From: Stutzerimonas stutzeri
GTDB lineage: Bacteria > Pseudomonadota > Gammaproteobacteria > Pseudomonadales > Pseudomonadaceae
Assembly (NCBI RefSeq): GCF_009789555.1
Contig: NZ_CP046902.1
Span: 4,618,748 to 4,682,747 of the forward strand
Length of the DNA stretch: 64,000 nt
Direction of reading: 5' to 3'
Shown here: in pieces, positions 18,356-27,064 of the stretch
How the letters are laid out: every line of letters begins with the position of its first letter
Position numbering within the stretch: position 1 is the stretch's first letter
Made by a program: the position numbers and the translations under genes
Notes under the pieces: generated by a model
Seen by the model: the letters and a program-made list of their open reading frames with translations, nothing else
Told to the model about the DNA's origin: nothing
Databases searched by the model: none

Positions 18356-19324
18356 ATGCAACCCCAGGCCTTTTACCAAGTAGTGGCTGAAGATTTTGCC
18401 GCAGTCGACGGCATCATCCGCAACCAACTGACTTCCCGCGTACCGCTGGTGGAAAAGATCGGGGACTACATCACCTCGGCCGGCGGTAAACGCCTGCGTC
18501 CCCTGCTGGTCCTGCTGAGCGGCAATGCGCTGGGCCTCAATGGCGAGCAGCTGCGCCTGCTGGCCGCCATCATCGAATTTCTGCACACCTCGACACTGCT
18601 GCACGACGACGTCGTCGACATGTCGGGCATGCGCCGTGGCCGCTCGACGGCCAATGCGCTGTGGGGCAACGCACCGAGCGTGCTGGTCGGTGATTTCCTT
18701 TATGCACGCTCCTTTGAAATGATGGTCGATCTGGGCTCCATGCCGGTCATGCGCATCATATCCCAGGCCACCCGGGTGATCGCCGAAGGCGAGGTGCTGC
18801 AGCTGTCCAAGGTGCGCGACGCCAGCACCACGGAAGAAATCTACATGGAAGTCATCCGCGGCAAGACGGCCATGCTCTTCGAAGCCTCGACGCACAGCGC
18901 CGCCACGCTGGCCGGCGCCAGCGAAACACAGCGTGAGGCCCTGCGCGCCTTCGGCGACTACCTGGGCATCGCCTTCCAACTGGTCGACGATCTGCTCGAT
19001 TACCAGGGCGACGCCGAAACCCTCGGCAAGAACGTCGGCGACGACCTGGCCGAAGGTAAGCCGACCCTCCCGCTGATCTATACGATGCGAGAAGGTACGG
19101 CGGAACAGGCGACACTGGTTCGCCAGGCCATTCAAAAAGGCGGTATCGAGAATCTCGAAAGCATCCGCAGCGCAGTGGAAGCGTCCGGCGCGCTGGAGTA
19201 CACCGCGCGCCTGGCCCGCGACTATGCCGACCGCGCTATCGCCTGTCTCGAACTGATCCCCGCCAACCGCTATCGGGACGCCCTGGTGGAGCTGAGCCGC
19301 TTCGCCGTCGCACGCACCCACTGA
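18356..19324 (+). CDS. ispB: Octaprenyl/polyprenyl diphosphate synthase
   Basis: A 322-residue trans-prenyltransferase that makes the ubiquinone side chain. The first Asp-rich motif is LLHDDVVDMS and the second is QLVDDLLDYQGD, each binding Mg-diphosphate. GGKRLRPLLVLL lies near residue 42. It is divergent from rplU-rpmA, the usual proteobacterial layout. A GAGGAG lies about 12 bases before the ATG. The GC-rich hairpin just after the stop (GGGCGCG / CGCGCCC near 19334) could end the transcript but has no T-run. Confidence 0.95.
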   Translation: MQPQAFYQVVAEDFAAVDGIIRNQLTSRVPLVEKIGDYITSAGGKRLRPLLVLLSGNALGLNGEQLRLLAAIIEFLHTSTLLHDDVVDMSGMRRGRSTANALWGNAPSVLVGDFLYARSFEMMVDLGSMPVMRIISQATRVIAEGEVLQLSKVRDASTTEEIYMEVIRGKTAMLFEASTHSAATLAGASETQREALRAFGDYLGIAFQLVDDLLDYQGDAETLGKNVGDDLAEGKPTLPLIYTMREGTAEQATLVRQAIQKGGIENLESIRSAVEASGALEYTARLARDYADRAIACLELIPANRYRDALVELSRFAVARTH

Positions 19325-19380
19325 CCCAGCCCCGGGGGCGCGCTCGCGCCCTCGGCACCCGCTCGACGCCCGAGCCCTTA

Positions 19381-19428
19381 CCGCCAATCGCCAACCCCAA
19401 CCGCCAACCGCCAACCGCCAACCGCCAC
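19381..19428. repeat. Tandem heptamer repeat CCGCCAA
   Basis: Seven head-to-tail units follow each other: CCGCCAA, TCGCCAA, a 6-base unit CCCCAA, three exact CCGCCAA and CCGCCAC. The array sits between the ispB stop and the Fur-like box. Confidence 0.85.
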
Positions 19429-19466
19429 TGATCGCCGCGGAGAACATTTGCGCTTGCATGTTTGCA

Positions 19467-19485
19467 AATAACAATTATTCTCATT
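19467..19485 (+). promoter_or_regulatory. Fur-box-like site before the 75-residue gene
   Basis: AATAAC-A-ATTATT-C-TCATT matches the repeated GATAAT arrangement of a Fur box at about 10 of 13 core positions. It stands out as an AT-rich patch in GC-rich surroundings, 24 bases before the start of the gene at 19509. P. aeruginosa PA4570, the positional counterpart, is to my recollection iron-responsive, which would agree. Confidence 0.55.
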
Positions 19486-19508
19486 AACAAAATCAACTGG
19501 AGGCGAAC

Positions 19509-19736
19509 ATGACTTATCTGATCGATGCCTGGCTAGACCGTCCGCACCCCTATCTGCGAATACTCGATCGCAATACCGGCGCGGTATGCATTTCGCTGGA
19601 GGGAGACGCCCTGGAAGAACTTCGAGACCAGGGCGATCTGGACCTGCATGAGCTGAGCACCAGCGAACCCTGCGTGCTCAAGGAACAAGTGCGCAACCTG
19701 TTCCTGTTTTCCTATGCCAGGGCGTTGCGCCCGTAG
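19509..19736 (+). CDS. Small conserved protein, PA4570-like, probably iron-regulated
   Basis: This 75-residue protein begins MTYLIDAWLDRPHPYLRILD and ends in an FLFSYARALRP stretch. It has no signal peptide or membrane segment. I recognise it by position and small size as the counterpart of P. aeruginosa PA4570, between ispB and fklB; its function is unknown. GGAGG lies 5 bases before the ATG. The Fur-like box in front suggests expression under iron starvation. It is convergent with fklB, with 11 bases between. Confidence 0.75.
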   Translation: MTYLIDAWLDRPHPYLRILDRNTGAVCISLEGDALEELRDQGDLDLHELSTSEPCVLKEQVRNLFLFSYARALRP

Positions 19737-19747
19737 CGGTACGGGCC

Positions 19748-20365
19748 TTACAGAACGGCCAGCAGCTCGACGTCGAACACCAGCACGCTGTGCGGAGGAA
19801 TGCTGCCAACGCCCTGCGCGCCGTAAGCCAGCTCGCTCGGCACATAGAGACGCCATTTGCTCCCCACACCCATCAGTTGCAGGGCCTCGGTCCAACCGGC
19901 AATCACGCCGCCCACCGGGAACTCGGCCGGCTGACCGCGCTGGTAGGAACTATCGAATACGGTGCCGTCGATCAGCGTGCCGTGATAATGCGTGCGCACC
20001 TGGTCTTGCGCGCTGGGCTTGGTCCCCTCTCCCGAGGTCAGCACTTCATACTGCAGGCCCGACGCCAGAGTGGTCACCCCTTCACGCTTGGCGTTTTCGG
20101 CCAGAAATGCCTTGCCTTCCCCCGCGGCAGCTTCCGCCTTGCGTTGTGCCTCGGCCTGCATGCGTTCGCGAATCACCGCAAAGCTGGCATTCAAGGCTTC
20201 GGGAGGGACTTGGCTGGTGACGCCGGCAAAAGCATCACGGATTCCCGCGATGACCGCATCCAGGCTGATCCCCGGCGGCGGATTCTCACGCAGCTGGTCA
20301 CCCAACTGGCGACCGATGCCGTAGCTCACGCGCGTTTCGTCGGTGGAAAGATTGAGGTCGGTCAT
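19748..20365 (-). CDS. fklB: FKBP-type peptidyl-prolyl isomerase FklB
   Basis: A 205-residue protein with an N-terminal FKBP dimerisation domain (TDETRVSYGIGRQLGDQL, residues 8-75). A helical, Ala- and Glu-rich linker follows, then a C-terminal FKBP catalytic domain with VRTHYHGTLIDGTVFDSSY and PSELAYG. It has no signal peptide, which favours the cytoplasmic FklB over periplasmic FkpA. The ATG at 20365 was chosen because MTDLNLST begins the conserved part; 13 more codons are open upstream. Confidence 0.9.
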   Translation of the reverse strand: MTDLNLSTDETRVSYGIGRQLGDQLRENPPPGISLDAVIAGIRDAFAGVTSQVPPEALNASFAVIRERMQAEAQRKAEAAAGEGKAFLAENAKREGVTTLASGLQYEVLTSGEGTKPSAQDQVRTHYHGTLIDGTVFDSSYQRGQPAEFPVGGVIAGWTEALQLMGVGSKWRLYVPSELAYGAQGVGSIPPHSVLVFDVELLAVL

Positions 20366-20480
20366 GCCTGGGCTCCGCTGAAAAAAGGGCGGCCAGCCTA
20401 GCACAGCTGCTGGAGCGACTCAGCATTGGTCTCAGCGGGACAGGTTGCAGGGCGCGCGTGCCGCCCTGCCCGGCGCTGGC

Positions 20481-20969
20481 TCAATGCTTGGTGAGTTTGT
20501 CCAGATATCCCATGGCGAAGGCAGAAAAGACAAACGTCAGGTGAATGATCACGTACCACATCAGTTGCTCGCTTTCGAGCTGCTGGGCATCCATGAACAT
20601 GCGCAGCAGATGGATCGACGAAATCGCCACGATCGAGGCGGCGACCTTCATCTTCAGCGACCCGGAGTCCATCTTGCCCAGCCAATCGAGCTTTTCCTTG
20701 CCTTCATCGACGTCCAGCTGCGAGACGAAATTCTCGTAGCCGGAGAGCATTACCATTACCAGCAGGCCGCCAACCAACGCCATGTCGATCAATGACAGCA
20801 GCTTGAGGATCAGGTCACCTTCGCTAAGCGAAAGCACCGCCGGGAGGATGTGCCAGATCTCCTGAAAGAACTTGATCGCCAGAGCCAGCAGGGCGAACGC
20901 CAAGCCGAAGTAAATAGGCGCCAGTAACCAGCGGGCGGCGTACATGGTGTTCTCGATCAAGCGTTCCAT
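20481..20969 (-). CDS. YqhA/UPF0114 family membrane protein
   Basis: A 162-residue integral membrane protein of the TIGR00645 family. It begins MERLIENTMYAARWLLAPIY, typical for the family, and has four hydrophobic segments (about 13-33, 55-78, 108-128 and 136-155). Function is unknown. It lies where P. aeruginosa PA4573 lies. The cytochrome c gene found near fklB in P. aeruginosa (PA4571) is missing here. Confidence 0.9.
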   Translation of the reverse strand: MERLIENTMYAARWLLAPIYFGLAFALLALAIKFFQEIWHILPAVLSLSEGDLILKLLSLIDMALVGGLLVMVMLSGYENFVSQLDVDEGKEKLDWLGKMDSGSLKMKVAASIVAISSIHLLRMFMDAQQLESEQLMWYVIIHLTFVFSAFAMGYLDKLTKH

Positions 20970-21129
20970 CTGTTCTCACTGCGGGTCGATACCGGTAGGC
21001 GAGTATACGCAGCACAACGGAGTCTTCAAGACGGCGGCGCAGCTGCAACTCTCTCTGTGGATAAGAATTCGCGTGACGGCGCGTTCGAATCAAAAACCTC
21101 TTAAAAAGCCCGAGGCCGCAGGGCCGGCA

Positions 21130-21465
21130 TCAGGGCCTGGATTCCCAGCCGCCCAGATACCGAGCCTGATTGGCGTTGATCTTGCGCAGCTCCGCGTGCA
21201 GATGCAGTTGCCAGATCGAGGGCGAGTCGGATTCGCTGTAACCTTGACCCTGAAGGTTACTGGCGATCGCCTTCAGCACCGATTCAGCCTCGCGAGGGCC
21301 GTGGAATGGGCCTTGCGCCTTGATCGCCGTGGGCTGACCGGCGTCTATGCCGGCCGCACACAGCAGCGTCCACAAGCCGTTGCCGCCGGCCAAAGGGCGG
21401 ATGATGCATTCGATACGCGTAACCAGACCCAGGCACTGGCGGTTCAGACAAAGCGTTTGAGACAT
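21130..21465 (-). CDS. Conserved hypothetical protein, PA4575-like
   Basis: A 111-residue soluble protein that begins MSQTLCLNRQCLGLVTRIEC and has four cysteines in the first 36 residues, then a conserved C-terminal stretch ending RYLGGWESRP. No domain that I can name. It lies between yqhA and the Lon-like protease, the same position as P. aeruginosa PA4575. The ATG has no strong ribosome site, but the protein is collinear with the counterpart as I remember it. Confidence 0.7.
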   Translation of the reverse strand: MSQTLCLNRQCLGLVTRIECIIRPLAGGNGLWTLLCAAGIDAGQPTAIKAQGPFHGPREAESVLKAIASNLQGQGYSESDSPSIWQLHLHAELRKINANQARYLGGWESRP

Positions 21466-21635
21466 GACGGCGATCCTCGCGCTGGGCTGCGCGCCGTCAT
21501 TCTGGACGAACCGGCGGCGACCTTTTTATCCACAAAAGGTGTGGATAACCATGTGGATACTGAGTGGGAACTCTCCTCCACTGCAGACCCGCCGCCGCCC
21601 ATATCGTTCCGTCCAGCCATGGATCAAACCAGAGG

Positions 21636-24089
21636 CTACTCGTCCCGCTCGACCGCCTTCGCCTGCGCCGCGGCCTGCACCGCTTCGGGAGCGTTCGCAT
21701 CGCCCTTGCCGTCATCCTCGAGTTCGATCTCGGCGATATCGCGCAAACGCTCCACCACTCGAGCGTTGACGCTGCCCTTGGGAAACTGTCCCTCCTCGTC
21801 CGCAGCGCCCACTGGCTCGCCCACCAACAGGGAAAGCGCTTCATCCACGTGGCGGACGGCGTAGATGTGGAATCGCTCCTGGCGTACGGCTTCCAGGACA
21901 CGCTCGTCGAGCATCAGCGTGGTGACGTTGGCGAAGGGAATGATCGCGCCCTGCTCGCCGGTCAGCCCGCGCGCTTCGCAGAGACGGAAGAAGCCCTCGA
22001 TCTTCTCATTGACGCCGCCTACCGCCTGAACTTCGCCGAACTGGTTGATCGAGCCGGTGATGGCAAAGCACTGTTTCAGCGGCGTGCGAGAGATGGCCGA
22101 AATCAGGGCGCAACACTCCCCAAGCGAGGCGCTGTCGCCGTCGACATAGCCATACGATTGCTCCAGGGCGATGCTGGCGGAGATTTCCAGCGGAAATTCC
22201 TGCGCGTAGCGGCTGCCGAGAAAGCCGGTCAGGATCATCACACCCTTGGAGTGGATCGGCTGTCCAAGATTGACCTCGCGTTCGATGTCGACGATGCCCG
22301 AACCACCCGGATAGACCGTCGCGGAAATACGTGCCGGCATACCGAAGGCCGAATCGCCCACCTCTAGCACGGTCAGGCCGTTGCACTTGCCGATCGCCGC
22401 ACCTTCGCTATCGATCAGAATGACCCCGGCGAGAATGTCTTCGAGGATCCGCGCCGAGACGCGCCCGGTGCGGGTCGCCTTGGCCTTCAGGGCACGTTCG
22501 ATATGGCCCACATCGGTCACGTCATCCTTGGCCAACTGGCGGATGAAATCGGCTTCGCTGACCAACTGGAAGAGGTCCCCGATACGCGCCGAAAGGCGCC
22601 CTTGGTGTTCGGCCAATCGAGCACTGTAGGTGGCCAGACGCGCCACCGCGGCGGCCGTCAGCGGCGCCATGCCCTCTTCCGAGGTGCGGGTTTTCATCAA
22701 CTGCGCAAATTGCTCGAGGCTGTCTTCACCCAGCGGTATTTCCTCGTCGAAGTCCACCAGCACGCGGAACATCTCCTGGAAATCCGGATCGAGGTCCTGC
22801 AACGTGTAATACAGTTGACGCGACCCAATGATCACCACCTTGACGTTGAGCGGAATGACTTCCGGATTCAAGGTCACGGTAGCCAGCCGCCCCAGCTCGG
22901 CGAGCGGCGACTCCATCTTCAACCGGCGCGACTGCAAGGCTCGCTTCAGCGCTTCCCAGACGAAGGGCTCGCTCAGCATTTTTTCCGCCTCGAGCATCAG
23001 GAAACCGCCGTTGGCGCGATGCAGCGCACCCGGCCGCAACTGACGATAACTGGTGTAGAGCGCGCCCTGGTCAGTGCTGTATTCGATTCGGCCGAACAGG
23101 TTGTCATAGGTCGGGTGGGGTTCGAACACCACCGGAGCGCCGCCATCGAGCGGGTGCCCGACCACCAGGCTCGGGCTGTACTGTTCTTCCAGCATCTGCC
23201 TAATCTGGGCATCCGGACGGTTCTCGTCGACCAGTTGCTCGACCACCGTTTTGAGCAGGTTGACCTGCACCGCCTGTAGATAGGACTCGATGCCGGCATT
23301 TTCTCCATATTTTTCAGACAGCGGTGCCAACAATGGCTGCAAGGCTTGGCTGATGGTTTCATCGTTGAGCTGACGCAGTTGGTTGCTCGACTCACGCTTC
23401 CACTGCGGCAGGCTGGCGAGCCCCTCGTTGAGATGGACTTCCAATGCCGAGATATCGTCGTGGTAGCGCTCGCGCTCCGCTTCCGGCAGTTGCGCGAACT
23501 CCGCCTCGTCCATGGATTTGCCATCTTTCATCGGCGTGAAGGCAATATTGCTGCTGTCGCGATACAGCGCGATCTCTTTCTCCAGCGCGAGTTTTTCGAT
23601 GACATCCAGCGCCTTGTCGTAGCGCTGATTGAACGCGCGGTCGATCGCACTCTTCTTCTGCTGGAAGCTCGGGTGCTCGAATACCGCCGGGAAGGTCGCC
23701 ATCAGGTTATCGATCAACTGCCCGATGTCGGCGATGAACTCGGCAGCCCCGCCCTGCGGCAACTCCACCACGCGCGGCTCTCGAGGCTCCTCGAAATTGT
23801 TTACGTAGACCCAGTCTGACGGCGTGTCCAGACGCTTGCCTTCGGCCTTGAGGTAACGGCGCACAAACGAGAAGCGCCCCGTACCCGGCTCCCCCATCAC
23901 ATAGACGTTATAGCCCGGACGCGGCATCGCCACGCCGAACTGCAGGGCCTCCACGGCTCGCTCCTGGCCAAGCACGCCGAGAAAAGGCTCCAGCTCATCG
24001 GTGGTTTTGAAGTCGAACTGGCTGGGTTCGAACGGACGGGTCAGCGCTTCGGGCGCCAGGCGCAAGCCGGCAGCGACAGTTTCGGGCAT
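21636..24089 (-). CDS. Lon-related ATP-dependent protease (YcbZ type)
   Basis: A protein of about 817 residues in the S16 family, with an N-terminal ATP-binding part (GEPGTGRFSFVRRYL Walker A-like) and a long helical insert (residues 150-300). The central AAA part includes NGGFLMLEAEKML. The C-terminal Lon catalytic domain has the serine in YGYVDGDSASLGE and the lysine in GGVNEKIEG. The start at 24089 (MPETVAAGLRLAPEAL) has AAGGA six bases upstream; the frame is open to 24164. It degrades proteins, with no known substrate. P. aeruginosa PA4576 has the same place. Confidence 0.9.
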   Translation of the reverse strand: MPETVAAGLRLAPEALTRPFEPSQFDFKTTDELEPFLGVLGQERAVEALQFGVAMPRPGYNVYVMGEPGTGRFSFVRRYLKAEGKRLDTPSDWVYVNNFEEPREPRVVELPQGGAAEFIADIGQLIDNLMATFPAVFEHPSFQQKKSAIDRAFNQRYDKALDVIEKLALEKEIALYRDSSNIAFTPMKDGKSMDEAEFAQLPEAERERYHDDISALEVHLNEGLASLPQWKRESSNQLRQLNDETISQALQPLLAPLSEKYGENAGIESYLQAVQVNLLKTVVEQLVDENRPDAQIRQMLEEQYSPSLVVGHPLDGGAPVVFEPHPTYDNLFGRIEYSTDQGALYTSYRQLRPGALHRANGGFLMLEAEKMLSEPFVWEALKRALQSRRLKMESPLAELGRLATVTLNPEVIPLNVKVVIIGSRQLYYTLQDLDPDFQEMFRVLVDFDEEIPLGEDSLEQFAQLMKTRTSEEGMAPLTAAAVARLATYSARLAEHQGRLSARIGDLFQLVSEADFIRQLAKDDVTDVGHIERALKAKATRTGRVSARILEDILAGVILIDSEGAAIGKCNGLTVLEVGDSAFGMPARISATVYPGGSGIVDIEREVNLGQPIHSKGVMILTGFLGSRYAQEFPLEISASIALEQSYGYVDGDSASLGECCALISAISRTPLKQCFAITGSINQFGEVQAVGGVNEKIEGFFRLCEARGLTGEQGAIIPFANVTTLMLDERVLEAVRQERFHIYAVRHVDEALSLLVGEPVGAADEEGQFPKGSVNARVVERLRDIAEIELEDDGKGDANAPEAVQAAAQAKAVERDE

Positions 24090-24429
24090 TGGGGATCCTT
24101 GCTGGGGTGGCCTGGTGACCACGATTGATGCCGCCATTCTGGCGATGCGTCCGGCTGCCTGCAAGGTTCAGCAGCGTCCGCGTTGGGCCTGTTCGGCCTA
24201 CGCCGGTCCGGCATGCAGGTGCCAGCCGGGCGCAGAGACGGATCGACCCGAAGAGACCCTCGGGCCGTTTGCCCCGATTCGCGCATCGGGGCGCTCCACC
24301 GGACCCGCCGGCGTGCCAACTGCGACATTTTGTCTGGTGCCTGGCAAAAGACCGCCTTGATTCAAATCAACAAGCCAGACGGACAAAAAGCGCCTCCTAA
24401 AACAGCCGATTTTTTAGAAGGATTTCGTG
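24090..24429. other. Divergent intergenic region, Lon-like protease / ccpA
   Basis: These 340 bases hold the two divergent promoters. The only site I can name is the Anr box at 24357-24370. I find no convincing small gene; the open frames here have no ribosome site and lie in GC-rich sequence. Confidence 0.6.
24357..24370. promoter_or_regulatory. Perfect Anr/Fnr/Dnr box upstream of ccpA
   Basis: TTGAT-TCAA-ATCAA is an exact FNR-family palindrome, centred about 66 bases before the ccpA ATG. Anr is the oxygen-sensing FNR homologue in Pseudomonas; Dnr recognises the same site under nitric oxide. Confidence 0.9.
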
Positions 24430-25461
24430 ATGCGCTGCCCGATTCCCGTCCTGTTCAGCGGACTGATGCTGATCTCCAACATGGCCCATGCAGACGACCT
24501 GCGCGAGCGCGCCAATGCCATTTTCAAACCGATCCCTGCCAAGGTCACCGAAGTGCGTGGCCATGCCGTCAATAATGACCAGGCGAAGCTCGGCCACAAG
24601 CTCTGGTTCGATCCACGCCTGTCCAGCAGCCACATCATCAGCTGCAACAGCTGCCATAACCTGAGCATCGGCGGCAGCGACAACGTGCCGACCTCCATCG
24701 GCCACGGCTGGCAGAAGGGTCCGCGCAACTCACCCACCGTGCTTAACGCGGTATTCAACGCCGCGCAGTTCTGGGACGGCCGCGCCAAGGATCTTCAGGA
24801 GCAGGCCAAAGGCCCGGTGCAGGCCAGCGTGGAAATGAACAGCACGCCTGAACGCGTCGTAGCGACGCTCAAGAGCATTCCCGAGTACGCGGCCGAGTTC
24901 AAGAAGGCGTTCCCCAACGACAAGGACCCCGTCAGCTTCGACAACATGGCCTACGCCCTGGAGGCATTCGAAGTCAGCCTGACCACGCCCGATTCGCCGT
25001 TCGACCGCTACCTCAAGGGCGAAGACAAGGCCTTGGACGCCAAGCAGAAGGAAGGGCTTGCGCTGTTCATGGACGTTGGCTGCATCGCCTGCCATAACGG
25101 TGTCAACATCGGGGGCCAGAGCTACTTCCCCTTCGGCGTGATCAAGAAGCCCGGGGCCGACATCCTGCCGGCCGGCGACAAGGGCCGCTTCACGGTCACC
25201 AATACCGCCGACGACGAATACGTATTCCGAGCAGCGCCACTGCGTAACGTCGCGCTGACGCAGCCCTACTTCCACAGCGGCGAAGTCTGGGAACTGGAGC
25301 AGGCGGTGGCGATCATGGGCGACAGCCAACTGGGCCGCACCCTGAAGGATAACGAAGTCACTGCAATCGCAGCCTTTCTGCGCAGCCTGACCGGCAAGCA
25401 GCCAGAGGTCGCCTACCCGGTATTGCCAGCCAGCTCGGCGGATACACCGAAGCCCGAGTGA
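24430..25461 (+). CDS. ccpA: Diheme cytochrome c peroxidase
   Basis: A periplasmic bacterial cytochrome c peroxidase of 343 residues that reduces hydrogen peroxide to water with electrons from small c-type cytochromes or azurin. A signal peptide ends at AHA near residue 22. There are two CxxCH heme sites: ISCNSCHNLS for the peroxidatic heme and GCIACHNG for the electron-transfer heme. The distal methionine region SYFPFG and the catalytic-loop region FWDGR are also seen. The ATG at 24430 follows AAGGA; the preceding GTG is in frame but too close. The Anr box upstream predicts induction at low oxygen. This is the ccpR of P. aeruginosa. Confidence 0.95.
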   Translation: MRCPIPVLFSGLMLISNMAHADDLRERANAIFKPIPAKVTEVRGHAVNNDQAKLGHKLWFDPRLSSSHIISCNSCHNLSIGGSDNVPTSIGHGWQKGPRNSPTVLNAVFNAAQFWDGRAKDLQEQAKGPVQASVEMNSTPERVVATLKSIPEYAAEFKKAFPNDKDPVSFDNMAYALEAFEVSLTTPDSPFDRYLKGEDKALDAKQKEGLALFMDVGCIACHNGVNIGGQSYFPFGVIKKPGADILPAGDKGRFTVTNTADDEYVFRAAPLRNVALTQPYFHSGEVWELEQAVAIMGDSQLGRTLKDNEVTAIAAFLRSLTGKQPEVAYPVLPASSADTPKPE

Positions 25462-25466
25462 GTGAA

Positions 25467-25497
25467 CGGCGGCCCGGCCCAGCGGCGGGGCCGCCGC
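25467..25497. terminator. GC-rich hairpin between ccpA and mscL
   Basis: GGCGGCCC and GGGGCCGCC form a strong stem between the two convergent genes and may serve both. It has no T-run. Confidence 0.6.
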
Positions 25498-25513
25498 TTA
25501 TGGATTCAAACCT

Positions 25514-25924
25514 TCAGGACCGGTTCTGTGCACGTAGCGCATCGCGAATTTCGGTCAGCAACACCTCTTCCTTAGTGGGTGCGGACGGGGCTGACGGAGC
25601 TTCCGCCTCCTTGCGTTTGAGATGATTGATCGCCTTGACCGCCAGGAATATCGCGAAGGCCACGATGGTGAAGTCGAACACCGTCTGGATGAACCGTCCG
25701 TAGCTCAACGTCACCGCCGGCGTATCGCCTACAGCCTGTTTGAGCACTATCGCCAGGTCGGAAAAATCCACACCGCCAATCAACATGCCCAGCGGCGGCG
25801 TCACCACATCGGCGACGAACGACGAGACGATCTTGGTGAACGCCGCACCGACGATGATGCCAACCGCCATATCGATGACGTTGCCCCTGACTGCAAACGC
25901 TTTGAATTCGCTGATCATGCCCAT
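25514..25924 (-). CDS. mscL: Large-conductance mechanosensitive channel MscL
   Basis: A 136-residue inner-membrane channel that opens under osmotic downshock. It begins MGMISEFKAFAVRGNVIDMAV, the family start, and shows the pore helix IIVGAAFTKIVSSFVADVV and the second helix FDFTIVAFAIFLAVKAIN. A charged C-terminal helix KEEVLLTEIRDALR follows. The start at 25924 was chosen because the family starts there; the longer frame to 26095 is not conserved. Confidence 0.96.
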   Translation of the reverse strand: MGMISEFKAFAVRGNVIDMAVGIIVGAAFTKIVSSFVADVVTPPLGMLIGGVDFSDLAIVLKQAVGDTPAVTLSYGRFIQTVFDFTIVAFAIFLAVKAINHLKRKEAEAPSAPSAPTKEEVLLTEIRDALRAQNRS

Positions 25925-26136
25925 CTGATTACTGTCCCATTCGATTGAAGTTACGTCGTCGGAGCGACCGCCGTAGCGCTTCGGCCCTGTGCAGCATAGG
26001 CCGGGTTGAAGCGCCGGGCCAGACCGTCGCGCGACAAACCGGAGCGCCGCGTTAACCTCGCCTTGATCGCCGTCAAAAGGATTGGCCAGGGGCACGGCTA
26101 AGGTACGACTCTACAGACACGACCCGGAGCGGCACC

Positions 26137-26406
26137 ATGCACGTCGAACATCACCCACTGATCAAGGATTTCCCGGAAAACCGCGAAGAGCTTCATCAAC
26201 TGCGCCTGCAGGACGCCGCGTTTGCCCGCAAGGCAGATGCTTACGAAGCGCTGGACAAGCAGATCTGCCGCGTGGAAGACGGTGTTGAGACCCTCAGCGA
26301 CGGGGCGCTCAGCGCGCTCAAGCAGGAGCGCGTAGCGCTCAAGGACGACATCGCCCGCGCCCTCAAGCGTGCCAGCGGAAGCTGCTGCGGCGGCTGCTGC
26401 GGCTGA
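26137..26406 (+). CDS. YdcH/DUF465 family small protein with cysteine-rich tail
   Basis: An 89-residue protein with the DUF465 core: HHPLIKDFPENREELHQLRL, FARKADAYEALDKQICRVE and LKQERVALKDDIARAL. This is a short helical hairpin of unknown function, found in many proteobacteria. The unusual part is the C-terminus SCCGGCCG, with four cysteines in the last seven residues, which could bind a metal. The ATG is preceded by CGGAGCGGCACC. Confidence 0.8.
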   Translation: MHVEHHPLIKDFPENREELHQLRLQDAAFARKADAYEALDKQICRVEDGVETLSDGALSALKQERVALKDDIARALKRASGSCCGGCCG

Positions 26407-26514
26407 TCGCGGTTCAGTAGCGCATCCGCCGCGGCGACGTGGCGGGTCGCGTGGATCGACTCGGCCCCGGAGGCGCTCCACGTTGCGACAGGCGTGGCTT
26501 AGCCATTCGGCGCA

Positions 26515-26949
26515 CTAGAACAGACGTCCAAACCTGAACCCCGTCCCGACCCAGACAAACGCCACGGCGGTCAGGGTGATGAGGACTATATGCACGGCCA
26601 GGTGCGGCAAGCGCTGCGGGTCCAGCTTCGGAATCAATGCCAGCCGGGCGTGCGCGCCGAGCGCCGCGGTGAAACCCAGCAGTATCAGTTTGGCTTGAAC
26701 CAATTGAGCGATAGGCGAGCTGCCAAACCAATGCGAGTACGGCAGCCATTGCCCGGCCAGCCAGATCCCGGTGATGATCTGCAACAGCAAGGCCGGGAGG
26801 CCAACCCGCTCGTAAAGCCGCTCGAACGCGCGCACTGGCTCCACCTCGCGGCCACGCAACGCACCCGGCAACACCCCAAGCAACAGCACCACATGACCGC
26901 CAGCCCAGACGCTGGCCCCGAGCAGGTGCAAGAACAACACGTGGCGCAT
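26515..26949 (-). CDS. CopD-like four-helix membrane protein
   Basis: A 144-residue membrane protein with four hydrophobic segments. It begins MRHVLFLHLLGASVWAGGHVV, which places two histidines in the first helix, and has HARLALIPKL between helices 3 and 4. This fits the CopD family of copper-resistance-type membrane proteins, and heme or copper binding is possible. No copper gene lies next to it. It is divergent from radA. Confidence 0.75.
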   Translation of the reverse strand: MRHVLFLHLLGASVWAGGHVVLLLGVLPGALRGREVEPVRAFERLYERVGLPALLLQIITGIWLAGQWLPYSHWFGSSPIAQLVQAKLILLGFTAALGAHARLALIPKLDPQRLPHLAVHIVLITLTAVAFVWVGTGFRFGRLF

Positions 26950-27064
26950 GACTGACTCCTGTTCGAATTGTTTACAGTCTGACGGCGCGCCACGCGCTTG
27001 TGGCTGATGGCGATCAAGTCAGCCGTTATCATGCAATTCAATTCGTCCGACGCGGAGTTCCCCA

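Noticed and set aside
19381..19428. Possible CRISPR-like array
   Set aside because: Units are seven bases with no spacers, so this is a microsatellite.
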